Of a stretch of 41,534 nucleotides of DNA, positions 16,747 through 25,772 are shown piece after piece. How positions within the stretch are numbered: the stretch's first letter is position 1; every line of letters begins with the position of its first letter. Source of the DNA: Paludibacteraceae bacterium (lineage in GTDB: Bacteria > Bacteroidota > Bacteroidia > Bacteroidales > Paludibacteraceae). Both the position numbers and the translations under genes were made by a program. Under the pieces are notes generated by a model, which saw nothing but the letters and a program-made list of their open reading frames with translations, had not been told where the DNA came from and did not search any database. The stretch spans positions 1 to 41,534 of the forward strand of contig JAFSTO010000031.1 in assembly GCA_017450435.1 (NCBI GenBank). The letters are read 5' to 3'.

Positions 16747-17424
16747 ATGACAATATGTATCTTCGACCTTGACGGCACTCTTCTCAATACTATAGCAGAC
16801 TTGGGTTGCGCTTGCAACTACGCCTTACAGAAAAACGGTTTTCCTACACACAACGCCGAGGACTACCCTCACCTTGTGGGCAACGGTGTGAACAAACTGA
16901 TAGAGCGCGCCCTGCCCGAAGGGCACAAGGACGAGGCAACGATACTGCGCCTTAGGCAAGACTTTGTGAACTACTATGATGCTCATAACAGAGACAAAAC
17001 CCTACCCTATGAAGGTATTAAGGAGGTGATAACAAAACTCAAACAGCAAGGGTTTCTCCTTGCTGTAGCCTCTAATAAATATCAAGCAGCGACAGAAACG
17101 ATAGTGCACCACTATTTCGGTGCCGACACTTTCGATGTCGTTTTTGGTGAGCGTCCCGGTTGTCCCCGCAAGCCCGACCCGCAAATCGTGATAGACATCA
17201 TAAGCAAAGTTTCGCATCATCAAATAGACAAAGTCATCTATATCGGCGACTCCGATGTGGACATGCTCACCGCCCATAACGCATCGGCGATGCTGAGTCC
17301 GTTGCCGATCGTCAGCATCGCCTGTACGTGGGGGTTCTGCAATGAGCAAACGCTCATCGACAACAACCCTGATTATGTTGTTCACCGGCCTATAGAGTTG
17401 ATAGGATTGATGATTGATGATTGA
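16747..17424 (+). CDS. gph: HAD-family phosphatase, phosphoglycolate phosphatase-like
   Basis: A 225-residue HAD hydrolase of subclass IA. Motif I is FDLDGTLLNT (nucleophile Asp7, Asp9), motif II is VASNKY, motif III is the Lys in GCPRKPDP, and motif IV is IGDSDVDMLTA. A helical cap spans residues 16-80. Phosphoglycolate phosphatase is the usual label, but many close relatives hydrolyse other small phosphates. The last residues (GLMIDD) and the stop codon lie inside a 7-bp tandem repeat. It is transcribed toward the oppositely oriented GH30 gene. Confidence 0.85.
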   Translation: MTICIFDLDGTLLNTIADLGCACNYALQKNGFPTHNAEDYPHLVGNGVNKLIERALPEGHKDEATILRLRQDFVNYYDAHNRDKTLPYEGIKEVITKLKQQGFLLAVASNKYQAATETIVHHYFGADTFDVVFGERPGCPRKPDPQIVIDIISKVSHHQIDKVIYIGDSDVDMLTAHNASAMLSPLPIVSIACTWGFCNEQTLIDNNPDYVVHRPIELIGLMIDD

Positions 17425-17439
17425 TGATTGAGGATTGAT
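17405..17439. repeat. 7-bp tandem repeat (GATTGAT)x5 over the gph stop
   Basis: Five heptamers, four exact GATTGAT and one GATTGAG, run through the gph stop codon at 17422-17424. A change in copy number would alter the C-terminal tail length or frame of gph but not its catalytic part. Confidence 0.85.
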
Positions 17440-17503
17440 ACCGTCTCTACCGTGGGCGAAACAAGGTCGGCAGAACGTACTTTGTCACTTGGTACTTTGT
17501 GTG
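17438..17503. repeat. Interspersed repeat block, half copy (GAGACGGTA family)
   Basis: TACCGTCTCTACCG followed by GGGCGAAACAAGGT also occurs near 29230, and TTTGTCACTTGGTACTT resembles the block near 30672. The piece therefore looks like a mosaic of repeats also found elsewhere in the window. It fills the space between the converging gph and GH30 genes. Confidence 0.65.
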
Positions 17504-19107
17504 ACTATAATTGTCTCAACAGCGTTAGCGGGAATAGTAATTGTAGCAAAGTAGTCTCCTATCTGCACAGGGAAACCAACCTCGTGAGCGTTTTTATTAA
17601 GGATATTCAGTGCAATATCACCATCCTGTTTCTGCACAGCACACATATACACATCTTCAATCTCCACATCGCTCACACCTAACACTATATCTCCCGGACG
17701 CATCGAAAGCGAGAACTGTTTGAGTGCATAATAGTAAGGCGTGAAATAGACGATGTCGTTCTGATAATCCACCATAACCGGCGCCGCAGCAAAATTATTG
17801 ACGTGGTTCGGTCCGCCTATACTATCCAGGACTATATTCCAGTCGCAAAAACCTGTCAGCCAATGGTTGACCCCCTCAATGATATACTGCGCATATCTCT
17901 GCACGGGCGAATAAGCAGGGTGCATCCCTTGGTCCCACGGCGTGGAGTATGCCCAGTCAGTAGCAATCTTGCTCCACCAGAACGAGTCGTTATTAAACCA
18001 TCCTGCCTCCTTAAAGCCGACGGGGTCGGTCACCCCGCTCCACGCATCGCAACCGAGGTTGTCAATACAGCCTTCTGAGTGGAAGATGGTCTTGTTCGGA
18101 TACAGGTTGTGCACACTATCCAGCACATGCGGGAAACACGATATGGTATTGCCGTACCAGTGCACAGCCATACCTGTCGTAAACGCCTCTGCCAGCGAGT
18201 CGCCGTAGATAGCAGCAGTATATGGTCCCATCTCAAAGATATTCTGGTCGAAGCCGAAGATCTTGACGTCCTCGAATCCGTTGTTCTTCAGAGCCGGTCC
18301 GAGATACTTTCCTATAAACTCCGCCTCCACCGCGGGCGAGAAATCCATGCTTTCCCAGCCGCCATCGTTTCCCATCGGCTCGTTGACGGGAGTGACTGCC
18401 CAAATCTTGACCCCTTCTTTGCGCCATGCGTCAAGGTAACGAACCAGATAATCGGCGTACGTCCCGTAATACTCCGGCAATAGTGCGCCGCCGCGATGAA
18501 AGCCGTTCTCGCGCTCATAATACTTCTTATTCTCCTTCATCCACGCCGGTGCCGTCCATGTGTTAGCCATCAGGCGGTAGCTCTTGTCCTGCTGGGCCTG
18601 CTTGATGTTCCACACGTCAAGCATCAGATGATACAGGTCGTAATGCTCGTCCTTAACCTGCGGATAGCGGTCCTTAGAAAAGCCTTCCTTGTCACGGTCA
18701 AGCGAGAAGGAGCGTAGTTCCACATCGCCGTCCTCTTCTGCCAACGAGTACTTACCTTCCACCGAGAAGTCGCTTGCCCCTATCTGCGTACGGGCAACGC
18801 TGAAGTTAGCCCCATTTTCGCCGAACAGCTCTTGCAGAACGGCTTGTCTCTGCTCCGGCTGAAGACATGCCAGCACAAAAGCGGACGACTCGGTAAGCGA
18901 ACCGCCAAAGCCGTCTATTATCTGACGTTTGTCTGAAAGATTAACGACCACAGCACCTTCTACTGTACCCTCTTGAAATACAATTGTTGGCTGTTCTGCA
19001 CATTTGTCGCCTGCCTCTGAGGTGAGCCAAACATGAGTACTCTTGACATTGTCGCTGCATGAGGTAAGAACTGCGCATGCAGCTAAGAGAAAAAGAACTT
19101 GCTTCAT
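17485..19107 (-). CDS. GH30 family glycoside hydrolase, lipoprotein
   Basis: A 540-residue glucanase of clan GH-A. The N-terminus MKQVLFLLAACAVLTSC is a lipoprotein signal (Cys17). The GH30 opening is IIDGFGGSLTESSA (63-76). The acid/base is Glu243 in TPVNEP and the nucleophile Glu345 in IFHSEG; a C-terminal beta domain follows from about 470. GH30 members from Bacteroidetes beta-glucan loci are commonly beta-1,6-glucanases, or beta-glucosidases in related subfamilies. It is the last gene of the polysaccharide locus, 6 bases after the phosphorylase gene. In a beta-1,3-glucan locus it would remove or cut beta-1,6 side chains; that specificity is inference. Confidence 0.92.
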   Translation of the reverse strand: MKQVLFLLAACAVLTSCSDNVKSTHVWLTSEAGDKCAEQPTIVFQEGTVEGAVVVNLSDKRQIIDGFGGSLTESSAFVLACLQPEQRQAVLQELFGENGANFSVARTQIGASDFSVEGKYSLAEEDGDVELRSFSLDRDKEGFSKDRYPQVKDEHYDLYHLMLDVWNIKQAQQDKSYRLMANTWTAPAWMKENKKYYERENGFHRGGALLPEYYGTYADYLVRYLDAWRKEGVKIWAVTPVNEPMGNDGGWESMDFSPAVEAEFIGKYLGPALKNNGFEDVKIFGFDQNIFEMGPYTAAIYGDSLAEAFTTGMAVHWYGNTISCFPHVLDSVHNLYPNKTIFHSEGCIDNLGCDAWSGVTDPVGFKEAGWFNNDSFWWSKIATDWAYSTPWDQGMHPAYSPVQRYAQYIIEGVNHWLTGFCDWNIVLDSIGGPNHVNNFAAAPVMVDYQNDIVYFTPYYYALKQFSLSMRPGDIVLGVSDVEIEDVYMCAVQKQDGDIALNILNKNAHEVGFPVQIGDYFATITIPANAVETIIVTQSTK

Positions 19108-19113
19108 ATTAAA

Positions 19114-22100
19114 TTAAATTATTACGGTTATATGTTTAACGAATCCATTGCGTTCAAAGACGTATTGCGACAATATGGGCGACAACACATTGCCCATAAT
19201 TTTCATTGCGGCATTACTCTCATCGTTTGTCTCCACCAGCATACATTTCTCTTGTCCGAGCTTATAAGTAACCGGCACATGGCAGTAGGTAAAATGCAGT
19301 TCACCATTGATGAAATCCTTGTCGGTAATCATCTGTGGCCGGAACATTATCTGTCCGTCACTAACCTTCACGCCAAGCTCGAAGAAACGGTTGATAATAT
19401 CTTCCTTCACCTGTCCTGTCATACCCGGCTGCTGCACGCCTGCCATTGTCGGCGTGTGTGAATAAGCGTCGAATGGGAACGCGCCGTACTCCGCCGGTTG
19501 CTTGTGCGAGCCTAAGCCCTCACGTATGGCATTATAGTGCTTCTTCAGACGTTCCCTATCTTCCGGCTTGCCGGCAGGCTTGTCGCTTAGTATCATCTCT
19601 CCCACGGCGAGCAGCAGTTTGCTGACCATGTGCCAGTAGATGCAGCCCAAGCCCTCGTACTTATAGAACGTGCCGGAACGTCCGGTGAAGGCACGATGGT
19701 TAAACACCTGTTCATACAGGTCCTTCAGCTCGTCGGGCAGACGGTCGGCATTGCGGTAGGAAGCATCGAAGTGAATACCGCCATCTGCGTCCTGCTTCAG
19801 TATTGTACCCAAGTATTTTTTCACTACCGGAAGCGCCTTGGCTTCTTCGGGGATGTTGTTCAATTCGAGGAATGTCTTGCGCCGTCGCGCAGGATAAAGC
19901 ATATAGCTGCGCTGGTCCTCACGGTACAAAGCAGAGCGGTGCATTGCGTCTAAGAGGTCAGCCGTCTCTTCCGCACCGAGGATTCCCGAACTGATAACCG
20001 CCACCTGACCCTCAAGCATCTCATACAGATGCTGAACACTGATGCCGGCCTTGGTAAAATGAACAGTGTTATACGAGTGATAAAGCCCGTCCTCACGCCG
20101 GTTGGCAGCGATGGAGAGACACATCATCTCGCCCATTTGGAAAAGACCGTCTAACAGGTCTTTGTTCGGCAGCTCCACCTGCTTGCCTGACAGACCGTTA
20201 TACACCTTCTCGCGATACCGTTCTCCTGCCTGTCCGAAGGCGTCGGTTATTTCAAGGCGGGCATGGTCGCTGATTTTCCACTCGTATTTCTTGTAAAACA
20301 AGCGGCGTATGATATCGCTTATCTCATAGAAAAAGTCTGCTGTCTCCTGAGCCACAATGATGTTCTGCCCGTCTGTTTCTGCCACCTTCTGCAGGAACGC
20401 CACATATCTGAGCATATAACAAAGCGTTACCATCGAAGCGCCAAAGCCCACCAACGCGTTGTTGGCATCGTTCCACTCAGGTCGAAGGCTGTTCATCCAG
20501 ATACCTGCTTCGGGTATGAAATTGGAGAACTTGGCAAGCAGTGTGATAAGCAGTTTGTCAGCCATTGTTGTAAGTCTCACCTCACCATTCTCATCAAGCA
20601 CGAGTCTCGCGTCCTGACCATAGTCGGGGATAAGCGCGAAGATTTGCTTATGCAAGTTGTCGTCAAAGCGAATGGTGTTCTTAGGGTCGGCAACAATCTC
20701 CTTATACGATTTAAAACGATACGGCACATTTGCGTAGGCAAATATTCTCTTATTAAGCATCTCGCGCAGAGCCTTCGGGTCGTGATGGTAACTAAGCTCC
20801 AGCAGTTTGGTCAGGTAGATAATCTGATGGTCGCCCCAATAGCCGATGTTCGACCACGGGTTTTCCGGCTCTATGACTTCCCAATCGATGCCTTCAGAGG
20901 TTACCTTATAAGGGTTATAGCCGTCGGGCGTAGTGGCATTAAGGAACTTGGCAATGATGCCGTTGATAAAGCCCGGATAAGAAAACGACAGTGCCTCCCA
21001 ATTTTGGAATATATCCCTCCAGTTGCCCTGATAGGAAACGATAGGTTTGCCCTTGTCGTCACGCACACGTATATTAAAGAGGTTCCACGGCCGGGAAGGG
21101 TCGCCGTGTCTTCTGCCGAAAGTGATAGGCAGGTACTCCATGAAAAGACGCATAAGCTGCGGGTCGTTCAGCCCGGCAATACGCTGCTTGAGGTCGGCAC
21201 GGTTGAGCGAGGCCGGCAGAGCACGTAGAAAAGCCTCATGCCGCCGGAAAACAGCGATATTGAACGTCCTGACATGAGTCATGAACGCCTCACCGCCGAT
21301 GTTGTAATCATCCAAGTAATAGCCTCCTCGCATGGTATTGAAGAGCGTATTGGCAAAATGGCGAGCATCATTATACTCATCCGCCGTTTGCTGTACACCG
21401 TCGTTCTGTGCCACTATCTGGCGCAGCGTTTCCGTGCTTTGCCGTATAGCATCCTCTATCAACGAAGTTGCATTCGCCTGTGCCGCAAAACGGAGCAGGT
21501 CGTGCACCTTCACTACATCCTGCTGCACATCAGCCACGAAGTACCAAGTGCGGGCACTATCTGCCGAAAGCTGCATTGTGGTATGTGCGAACACTGCTCC
21601 TCGCACACCTTTGGCTTCGTTTTCCGGCGTTACTGACTGTCCTCTGCGGAAAATGTCAAGCTGACGGCTGCTGAGCAAATAGTCCGCCCCCGGCAGTCCG
21701 AGCGTATAGACGGTGTTGCAGCGTAGTGATTCGCTCGGCTCGGCCCGGTCAACCAAAATGGCCTCCATACGGAAAAGAACAAGTCCTACTGCTGCCCTAT
21801 GCTCTGCGTTGTCCACCAAGAGCAGCTCCGTCTTCTTGTAGCCGTCCACCAGAGTGGAGAACTCGTTCTGCGTCTTACGCTCCACTCCTGCCGGCAGAAC
21901 GTTCTGCAAGCCGTCCAACAGCTCAACCTGCAATGCGTGGTCGCTCATGTTCTCCAGTGTTGCGCGTCTAACCCAGCCGTGAACCTCTGCCGGCGCCCAT
22001 ATATAGGAGAACCGAAGACCTAAACTGAGGTTCTCCTCGCAGAAGATAATCTTGTTACCAACGGTGGATTTGGATATCTTCCTTACAGTTTCGTACACCC

Positions 22101-22455
22101 CGGCTTGCCTGTCGGAGAACGGCTCCCAAAGGAATGTCTTTCCCGCATCCGTTACCCGAAGAATAGTCTTCGGTCCTGTCTGCTCATACTGCTCTGTTAT
22201 CTTGTCATCGGTGTAATACGGGAACAACGCCTGCTCAGGCGACTGTCTGCCGGCTGTCAGGCCGCCCGTGGAAGAGAGGTACATCCATAGGTCAGTATCG
22301 CTGGCAAGAGAGATGAAAAACGGCAGCATAGCATCATAGTGACGTATCTCGTAGAAACGTTCACCCTGAAGCTCAATAAACTGCCCGGAAGCCTGTTTGA
22401 CTTCGTTTTTGATGGGATTATTTCCTGAATATAACATACATTTATCAATTATCAT
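19114..22455 (-). CDS. Large glycoside phosphorylase of the GH94 clan, GH149/GH161-like (beta-1,3-oligoglucan phosphorylase)
   Basis: A 1113-residue cytoplasmic protein without signal peptide. The (alpha/alpha)6 phosphorylase clan is indicated by LRPEWNDANNALVG, whose Asp663 lines up with the general acid of cellobiose phosphorylases (DWND motif). It also shows YIWAPAEVHGWVRRATLEN (beta-sandwich domain) and the closing SHTPTMAGVQQPGMTGQVKED block typical of the clan. At over 1100 residues it is far longer than GH94 cellobiose phosphorylases (about 800) and fits GH149 or GH161, whose known members phosphorolyse beta-1,3-glucan oligosaccharides to glucose 1-phosphate. The start overlaps the end of the transporter gene by 11 bases (ATGATAATTGA), indicating coupling: import, then phosphorolysis. 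Family choice between 149 and 161 is open. Confidence 0.82.
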   Translation of the reverse strand: MIIDKCMLYSGNNPIKNEVKQASGQFIELQGERFYEIRHYDAMLPFFISLASDTDLWMYLSSTGGLTAGRQSPEQALFPYYTDDKITEQYEQTGPKTILRVTDAGKTFLWEPFSDRQAGVYETVRKISKSTVGNKIIFCEENLSLGLRFSYIWAPAEVHGWVRRATLENMSDHALQVELLDGLQNVLPAGVERKTQNEFSTLVDGYKKTELLLVDNAEHRAAVGLVLFRMEAILVDRAEPSESLRCNTVYTLGLPGADYLLSSRQLDIFRRGQSVTPENEAKGVRGAVFAHTTMQLSADSARTWYFVADVQQDVVKVHDLLRFAAQANATSLIEDAIRQSTETLRQIVAQNDGVQQTADEYNDARHFANTLFNTMRGGYYLDDYNIGGEAFMTHVRTFNIAVFRRHEAFLRALPASLNRADLKQRIAGLNDPQLMRLFMEYLPITFGRRHGDPSRPWNLFNIRVRDDKGKPIVSYQGNWRDIFQNWEALSFSYPGFINGIIAKFLNATTPDGYNPYKVTSEGIDWEVIEPENPWSNIGYWGDHQIIYLTKLLELSYHHDPKALREMLNKRIFAYANVPYRFKSYKEIVADPKNTIRFDDNLHKQIFALIPDYGQDARLVLDENGEVRLTTMADKLLITLLAKFSNFIPEAGIWMNSLRPEWNDANNALVGFGASMVTLCYMLRYVAFLQKVAETDGQNIIVAQETADFFYEISDIIRRLFYKKYEWKISDHARLEITDAFGQAGERYREKVYNGLSGKQVELPNKDLLDGLFQMGEMMCLSIAANRREDGLYHSYNTVHFTKAGISVQHLYEMLEGQVAVISSGILGAEETADLLDAMHRSALYREDQRSYMLYPARRRKTFLELNNIPEEAKALPVVKKYLGTILKQDADGGIHFDASYRNADRLPDELKDLYEQVFNHRAFTGRSGTFYKYEGLGCIYWHMVSKLLLAVGEMILSDKPAGKPEDRERLKKHYNAIREGLGSHKQPAEYGAFPFDAYSHTPTMAGVQQPGMTGQVKEDIINRFFELGVKVSDGQIMFRPQMITDKDFINGELHFTYCHVPVTYKLGQEKCMLVETNDESNAAMKIMGNVLSPILSQYVFERNGFVKHITVII

Positions 22456-23896
22456 CGCTTCTTTGTGCCTCCAGTTCGGCTTTCATTTGCGACATTGTTT
22501 TGTTATCAAGGTTATAGAATGCAAGGAAAATAGCACATGAAGCATACAGCACTCCCGGCACCAGTCCGAAAAGGTAATGTATAGTGCTGATTATCTCCGG
22601 CGAGTTTTGTATCTGCGTTATCGACATAGCCTCCGGGTCGAAGCCCACTCCTGTCATCAGCGCACTTAGTATTGCCGCACCAATCGACCAGCCTATCTTT
22701 TGTGCGAAGACTGCAGCTGACAAACACAAGCCGGTTGTTCGCCTGCGAAACCGCCACTCACCATAATCAGCTGCATCGGCAAGCATCGTCCACAACAAAG
22801 AGATAGCCGGAGCGTAGGAGATCTTACCAAGGCAGTTGAACACGTTGATTAGCACCATGTTCCTCCCGGCAAAGAACAACAAGGAGAAGAACAGACCGGA
22901 GAGAAGCGAGCAGATGATATACAAGTTCTTCCCGCCGAAGCGCTTTACCAATGGTTTGGTCAGCGGAATAGCCACTATAAGCGCAAGAGTGCCGAGTATA
23001 TTGAACAATTGCGCCTTCGACTCGGCATCAAGGTAGTACTTGAAGTAATATGTGGCAGAGATATTCTGAATAGCGAACATGATGAACGACACTATTCCGA
23101 CGATAGTGAGCACCACCCACGGTCTGTTCTTGAAGAGATACTTCGAATCGTGCAGCAGGTTGCTGTCTTGCCTCTTCGGCGGCTGCACGCGCTCACGTGT
23201 AGTGCGGAAGGTTATCATGAACAGCACTACGCTTATCAAGCCCATTATGCCCACTAAATAACGGAAACCGTAACGATAAGCATCCAGAACCATCGTCTTC
23301 TGTTCGGGCGACGATTCCATAAACTCTTTTCGCGCGGCATCATCCACCATCACACTATAATCAACACCGCCAACGAGTCCTGAACCGATGTAATACACTG
23401 CGTACAAAGCCAAACCGGACACGAGCAACTGACCTATGTTGGCAGCCACAAAACGGTAAGAGTTGAGTCCTGCACGTTCTATCGAGTCGTCGGTCATGAC
23501 GGCGCCGAGCGACGAGTACGGGATATTGACAATGGCATAGATAACCCTGAGCAGGATGAAAGTGGGAAGGACGTATGCCACCATAGCGTTGCCACTCAGC
23601 TCGGGTCCGAAGAAAGCGAGGAAGGCACAAATGGCAAAGGGCACAGAGCCGAACAATAGAAACGGCCGGAACTTGCCCCAACGGGTGTTGGTGCGGTCCG
23701 CCCATATACCAACCACCGGGTCCATCACGGCATCCATCACCGTTCCGATAATAGCAATCTGTGCCGCCCACGCTATGCTGATACCTAAGATATCAGTGTA
23801 GTAGAAGATGAGCCAAAAATTCACCATGTCCCACACGAAGTGCGACGCCGTGTCACCAAGGCTGTAGCCTAATTTCTCTTTTACTGATAGTTTCAT
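22445..23896 (-). CDS. GPH-family (MFS) sugar:cation symporter
   Basis: A 483-residue inner-membrane protein with about 12 hydrophobic segments. The glycoside-pentoside-hexuronide family signature is clear: LGYSLGDTASHFVWD at the N-terminus and DPVVGIWADRTNTRWGKFRP in loop 2-3, plus a WTMLADAADYGEWR-type motif in the second half. It would bring short oligosaccharides across the inner membrane with Na+ or H+. It overlaps the phosphorylase gene by 11 bases. Upstream (23897-23932) there are only 36 bases to an Rhs fragment, and I see no clear promoter there, so its expression after the Rhs insertion is an open question. Confidence 0.92.
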   Translation of the reverse strand: MKLSVKEKLGYSLGDTASHFVWDMVNFWLIFYYTDILGISIAWAAQIAIIGTVMDAVMDPVVGIWADRTNTRWGKFRPFLLFGSVPFAICAFLAFFGPELSGNAMVAYVLPTFILLRVIYAIVNIPYSSLGAVMTDDSIERAGLNSYRFVAANIGQLLVSGLALYAVYYIGSGLVGGVDYSVMVDDAARKEFMESSPEQKTMVLDAYRYGFRYLVGIMGLISVVLFMITFRTTRERVQPPKRQDSNLLHDSKYLFKNRPWVVLTIVGIVSFIMFAIQNISATYYFKYYLDAESKAQLFNILGTLALIVAIPLTKPLVKRFGGKNLYIICSLLSGLFFSLLFFAGRNMVLINVFNCLGKISYAPAISLLWTMLADAADYGEWRFRRRTTGLCLSAAVFAQKIGWSIGAAILSALMTGVGFDPEAMSITQIQNSPEIISTIHYLFGLVPGVLYASCAIFLAFYNLDNKTMSQMKAELEAQRSDDN

Positions 23897-23932
23897 ATTT
23901 CAAATAGTTATTACTTTACACTTTAGGCACCT

Positions 23933-24316
23933 CTAAAAAAAGAACACATCATCGTCCCATTGCTTGTCGCATAATTCATTTAGAGTAGTGCACAGACTTG
24001 TTCTAAGATAAATCTTATATAATATGTCGTGGAGCGTTTGTCGGGCGTCGCTGTATTGCAGCTTAGGCAGTAGATGATGAGCGATGTCTTCGTTATTAGT
24101 GTGGTCTTCTGTTTGGTCGCTTAGGTAGGATGACAGATATTTCAGGATCTCGTGTTTTCTGAGTTGTTCCGTATTGGTTAGGTTATCCGTCGGGGTAATC
24201 ATTTTGCAGAATTCTCCGCCTCCCATAGCCATCGCAATATGCTGTGTGCCTGCAAAATAATGCTTGGTGTAACCTTTAGGTGTAACGGTGATATACGTAA
24301 ATAACAATGAGGCATG
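23933..24316 (-). pseudogene. Rhs core fragment (N-ward piece)
   Basis: An open stretch of 127 codons with no start codon of its own (a TTG at 24307 is the first possible), following immediately after the stop of the preceding small gene. It begins HASLLFTYITVTPKGYTKHYF and continues GTQHIAMAMGGGEF, the pattern that precedes the last repeats in Bacteroidetes Rhs/YD-repeat proteins. It ends with WDDDVFFF at a 7-T run and a stop. The rest of the core and any toxin tip are missing. The next part of an Rhs core (from RVFLTALNLELDENP) is found upstream on this strand at 26415, in reversed order, so these are rearranged remnants. Confidence 0.75.
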
Positions 24317-24874
24317 TTAATTACAAGTGGTATATACATTTGGACATTGATATATGGGAGAAATCCAACCACTTATTTTGTTACCAAAGTCGTCAGTAAA
24401 TGAAGTATATATCCATCCGATATTATTACAATTTAAAACATTAACTTCCATATTATTAGTTCTTGTCAGAAAAAACGGCGAGGAAAAAGAGGGATATTCA
24501 TATATTGGGATGCCTCTTTCGTCGTATATATTAAGATATGTTACAATATGTTCATCTATTTCAATCCAACCAATTATATTGAGATATTCTCCAGTAAAAC
24601 TCCAATATGGCTTCACATATAGTTTATTTGCTACACACGAATCCACTTGAAATATAATGCAGTTCTCATATAATGTATCGTGTTGAAGGCTATCTATAAC
24701 ATTCGAGTTAACTATGTCATATATTGCTTTTTTGCCAGTAAAATCCGGATTTAGAATGACTTTTGTTTTAAAAATCTCAGCTGGTCTTGGTGGAATAGGT
24801 AATATAGCATCGTTACCCACCCCACAAAAGACAATAATAAGCAGATAAAATAATATTATATACAATCTATTCAT
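24317..24874 (-). CDS. Putative periplasmic immunity protein with SH3-like C-terminus (copy D)
   Basis: A 185-residue protein with an N-terminal hydrophobic signal (MNRLYIILFYLLIIVFCGVG), hence exported. The C-terminal part reads like a bacterial SH3-type domain: WIYTSF, then GWI, Tyr, Cys and a closing YTTC. The same C-terminal pattern (WLYVNF, GWL, YC, YTTC) occurs in the 183-residue protein at 26489-27040, so the two are diverged paralogues. Its ATG overlaps the stop of a short toxin-tail-like frame by ATGA. AT content is well above that of the flanking PUL genes. Immunity function is inferred from the toxin-tail/small-gene pairing, not from a named family. Confidence 0.6.
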   Translation of the reverse strand: MNRLYIILFYLLIIVFCGVGNDAILPIPPRPAEIFKTKVILNPDFTGKKAIYDIVNSNVIDSLQHDTLYENCIIFQVDSCVANKLYVKPYWSFTGEYLNIIGWIEIDEHIVTYLNIYDERGIPIYEYPSFSSPFFLTRTNNMEVNVLNCNNIGWIYTSFTDDFGNKISGWISPIYQCPNVYTTCN

Positions 24875-24948
24875 CGAAATACTCTTATATAAAATCCATG
24901 AAGTCCGGTATCGGTCACAATCTCCGTAGAACCGTTAACCTCCGTTAG
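24871..24948 (-). pseudogene. Remnant toxin tail D
   Basis: An open frame of 25 codons without start, ending EIVTDTGLHGFYIRVFR and overlapping the next gene's ATG by four bases. Its end can be aligned with the end of toxin tail B (27042): GLHGFYIRVFR against GVSNFSVIVRR share Gly, a hydrophobic residue, Phe, a hydrophobic residue, Val and Arg at the same places. As both are followed by paralogous exported proteins, I read this as the stub of a second toxin of the same type. Short, so tentative. Confidence 0.4.
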
Positions 24949-25050
24949 CTATACTACTTATATTATATGTTGACACAACTTCCTAAATCTATTAAACACA
25001 TACTTTTACGAGAGCCCCCACTTGACCAAATAATTATTCTGCATCATTAG

Positions 25051-25315
25051 TGTCCACTTAAAATATCATATTAGTTTTATAATCAACTGATATTTAGTTA
25101 ATTATATTGATATTTTGAGTAAACGGATTTGATTCAACAATGTTTTATATGTTTATGTCTTTGAGCGCTTTTCGCTCGTAAGAGTTGACAAATTGGTAGT
25201 AAAAACTATCCGGAAACTTGCTTACGAGGAGTTTTTAGTAGCAATTTGTATAAGAAGCATCGCTTCTAATGCTCTCAAAGGGTTTTGTTGGTTTTTGTTT
25301 ATTTTTTAGTGGACA
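25051..25315. mobile_element. MITE-like element with terminal inverted repeats
   Basis: Left end TGTCCACTTAAAAT (25051-25064) and right end TTTTTTAGTGGACA (25302-25315) are inverted copies with one mismatch over the outer 13 bases. The 265-bp interior has no gene. It contains ordered inverted repeats: outer CTTTGAG/CTCAAAG (25159-25165, 25274-25280), hairpin GAGCG/CGCTC (25163-25177), CTCGTAAG/CTTACGAG (25175-25182, 25221-25228), a 20-base near-palindromic pair (25188-25207, 25230-25249) and hairpin GAAGC/GCTTC (25254-25266). The third and fourth pairs interleave. A short target duplication is not clear. It accounts for most of the 454-base gap between two small genes. Confidence 0.6.
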
Positions 25316-25328
25316 GTAGTGATTTGCA

Positions 25329-25772
25329 CTATTTATTAACATTTGTAAAGTAACAACCATTAAACTTTACCATTCTAATATTTGTTCCCTGAACATTAAT
25401 ATATTTTATTCCTTCATTATACATGCTATTTACTATTGTAATTAATTTTTTTAGACTATTTGGTAAAGTTGTATCTTCACTTGCATTAGTTGAGACAACC
25501 TCCATATTATTCCTGACATTTCTAATTAGTTTACAATCTGAACTAACGATAAATGAAGAAGAATCATTAAATTCACAAATATAATAGTTATATTGTTCAC
25601 GATGTTGGATTTTACTTAGGTTAAGATTATGAAACTCTATTATATAGGTTTCTGCCAAACCTGTCATATCATCGTCTGGTAAACACTTTTTACAAGATGT
25701 GCATAATAATAAAGTAAAAAGTACGTATATATATACAATATATCTGAACGCTAATTCTTTTTTTTCTTCCAT
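25329..25772 (-). CDS. Putative lipoprotein, possible immunity protein C
   Basis: A 147-residue protein with a short charged N-terminus and a hydrophobic stretch ending LLLCTSCKKC, probably a lipoprotein signal with the lipid Cys in CTSC. The rest (about 120 residues) is soluble and matches nothing I recognise. Its ATG at 25772 lies inside the last 22 bases of the frameshifted toxin tail of the Rhs fragment just upstream, the arrangement expected of a toxin-immunity pair. AT-rich. A periplasm-facing immunity protein is the likeliest role, by context only. Confidence 0.55.
   Translation of the reverse strand: MEEKKELAFRYIVYIYVLFTLLLCTSCKKCLPDDDMTGLAETYIIEFHNLNLSKIQHREQYNYYICEFNDSSSFIVSSDCKLIRNVRNNMEVVSTNASEDTTLPNSLKKLITIVNSMYNEGIKYINVQGTNIRMVKFNGCYFTNVNK

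Noticed and set aside
20263-21228. 321-codon open frame on the plus strand
   Set aside because: Antisense to the phosphorylase gene, which has family motifs and a coupled start.
22445-22455. Frameshift between importer and phosphorylase
   Set aside because: The overlap ATGATAATTGA is a normal coupled stop/start, and both proteins are complete.
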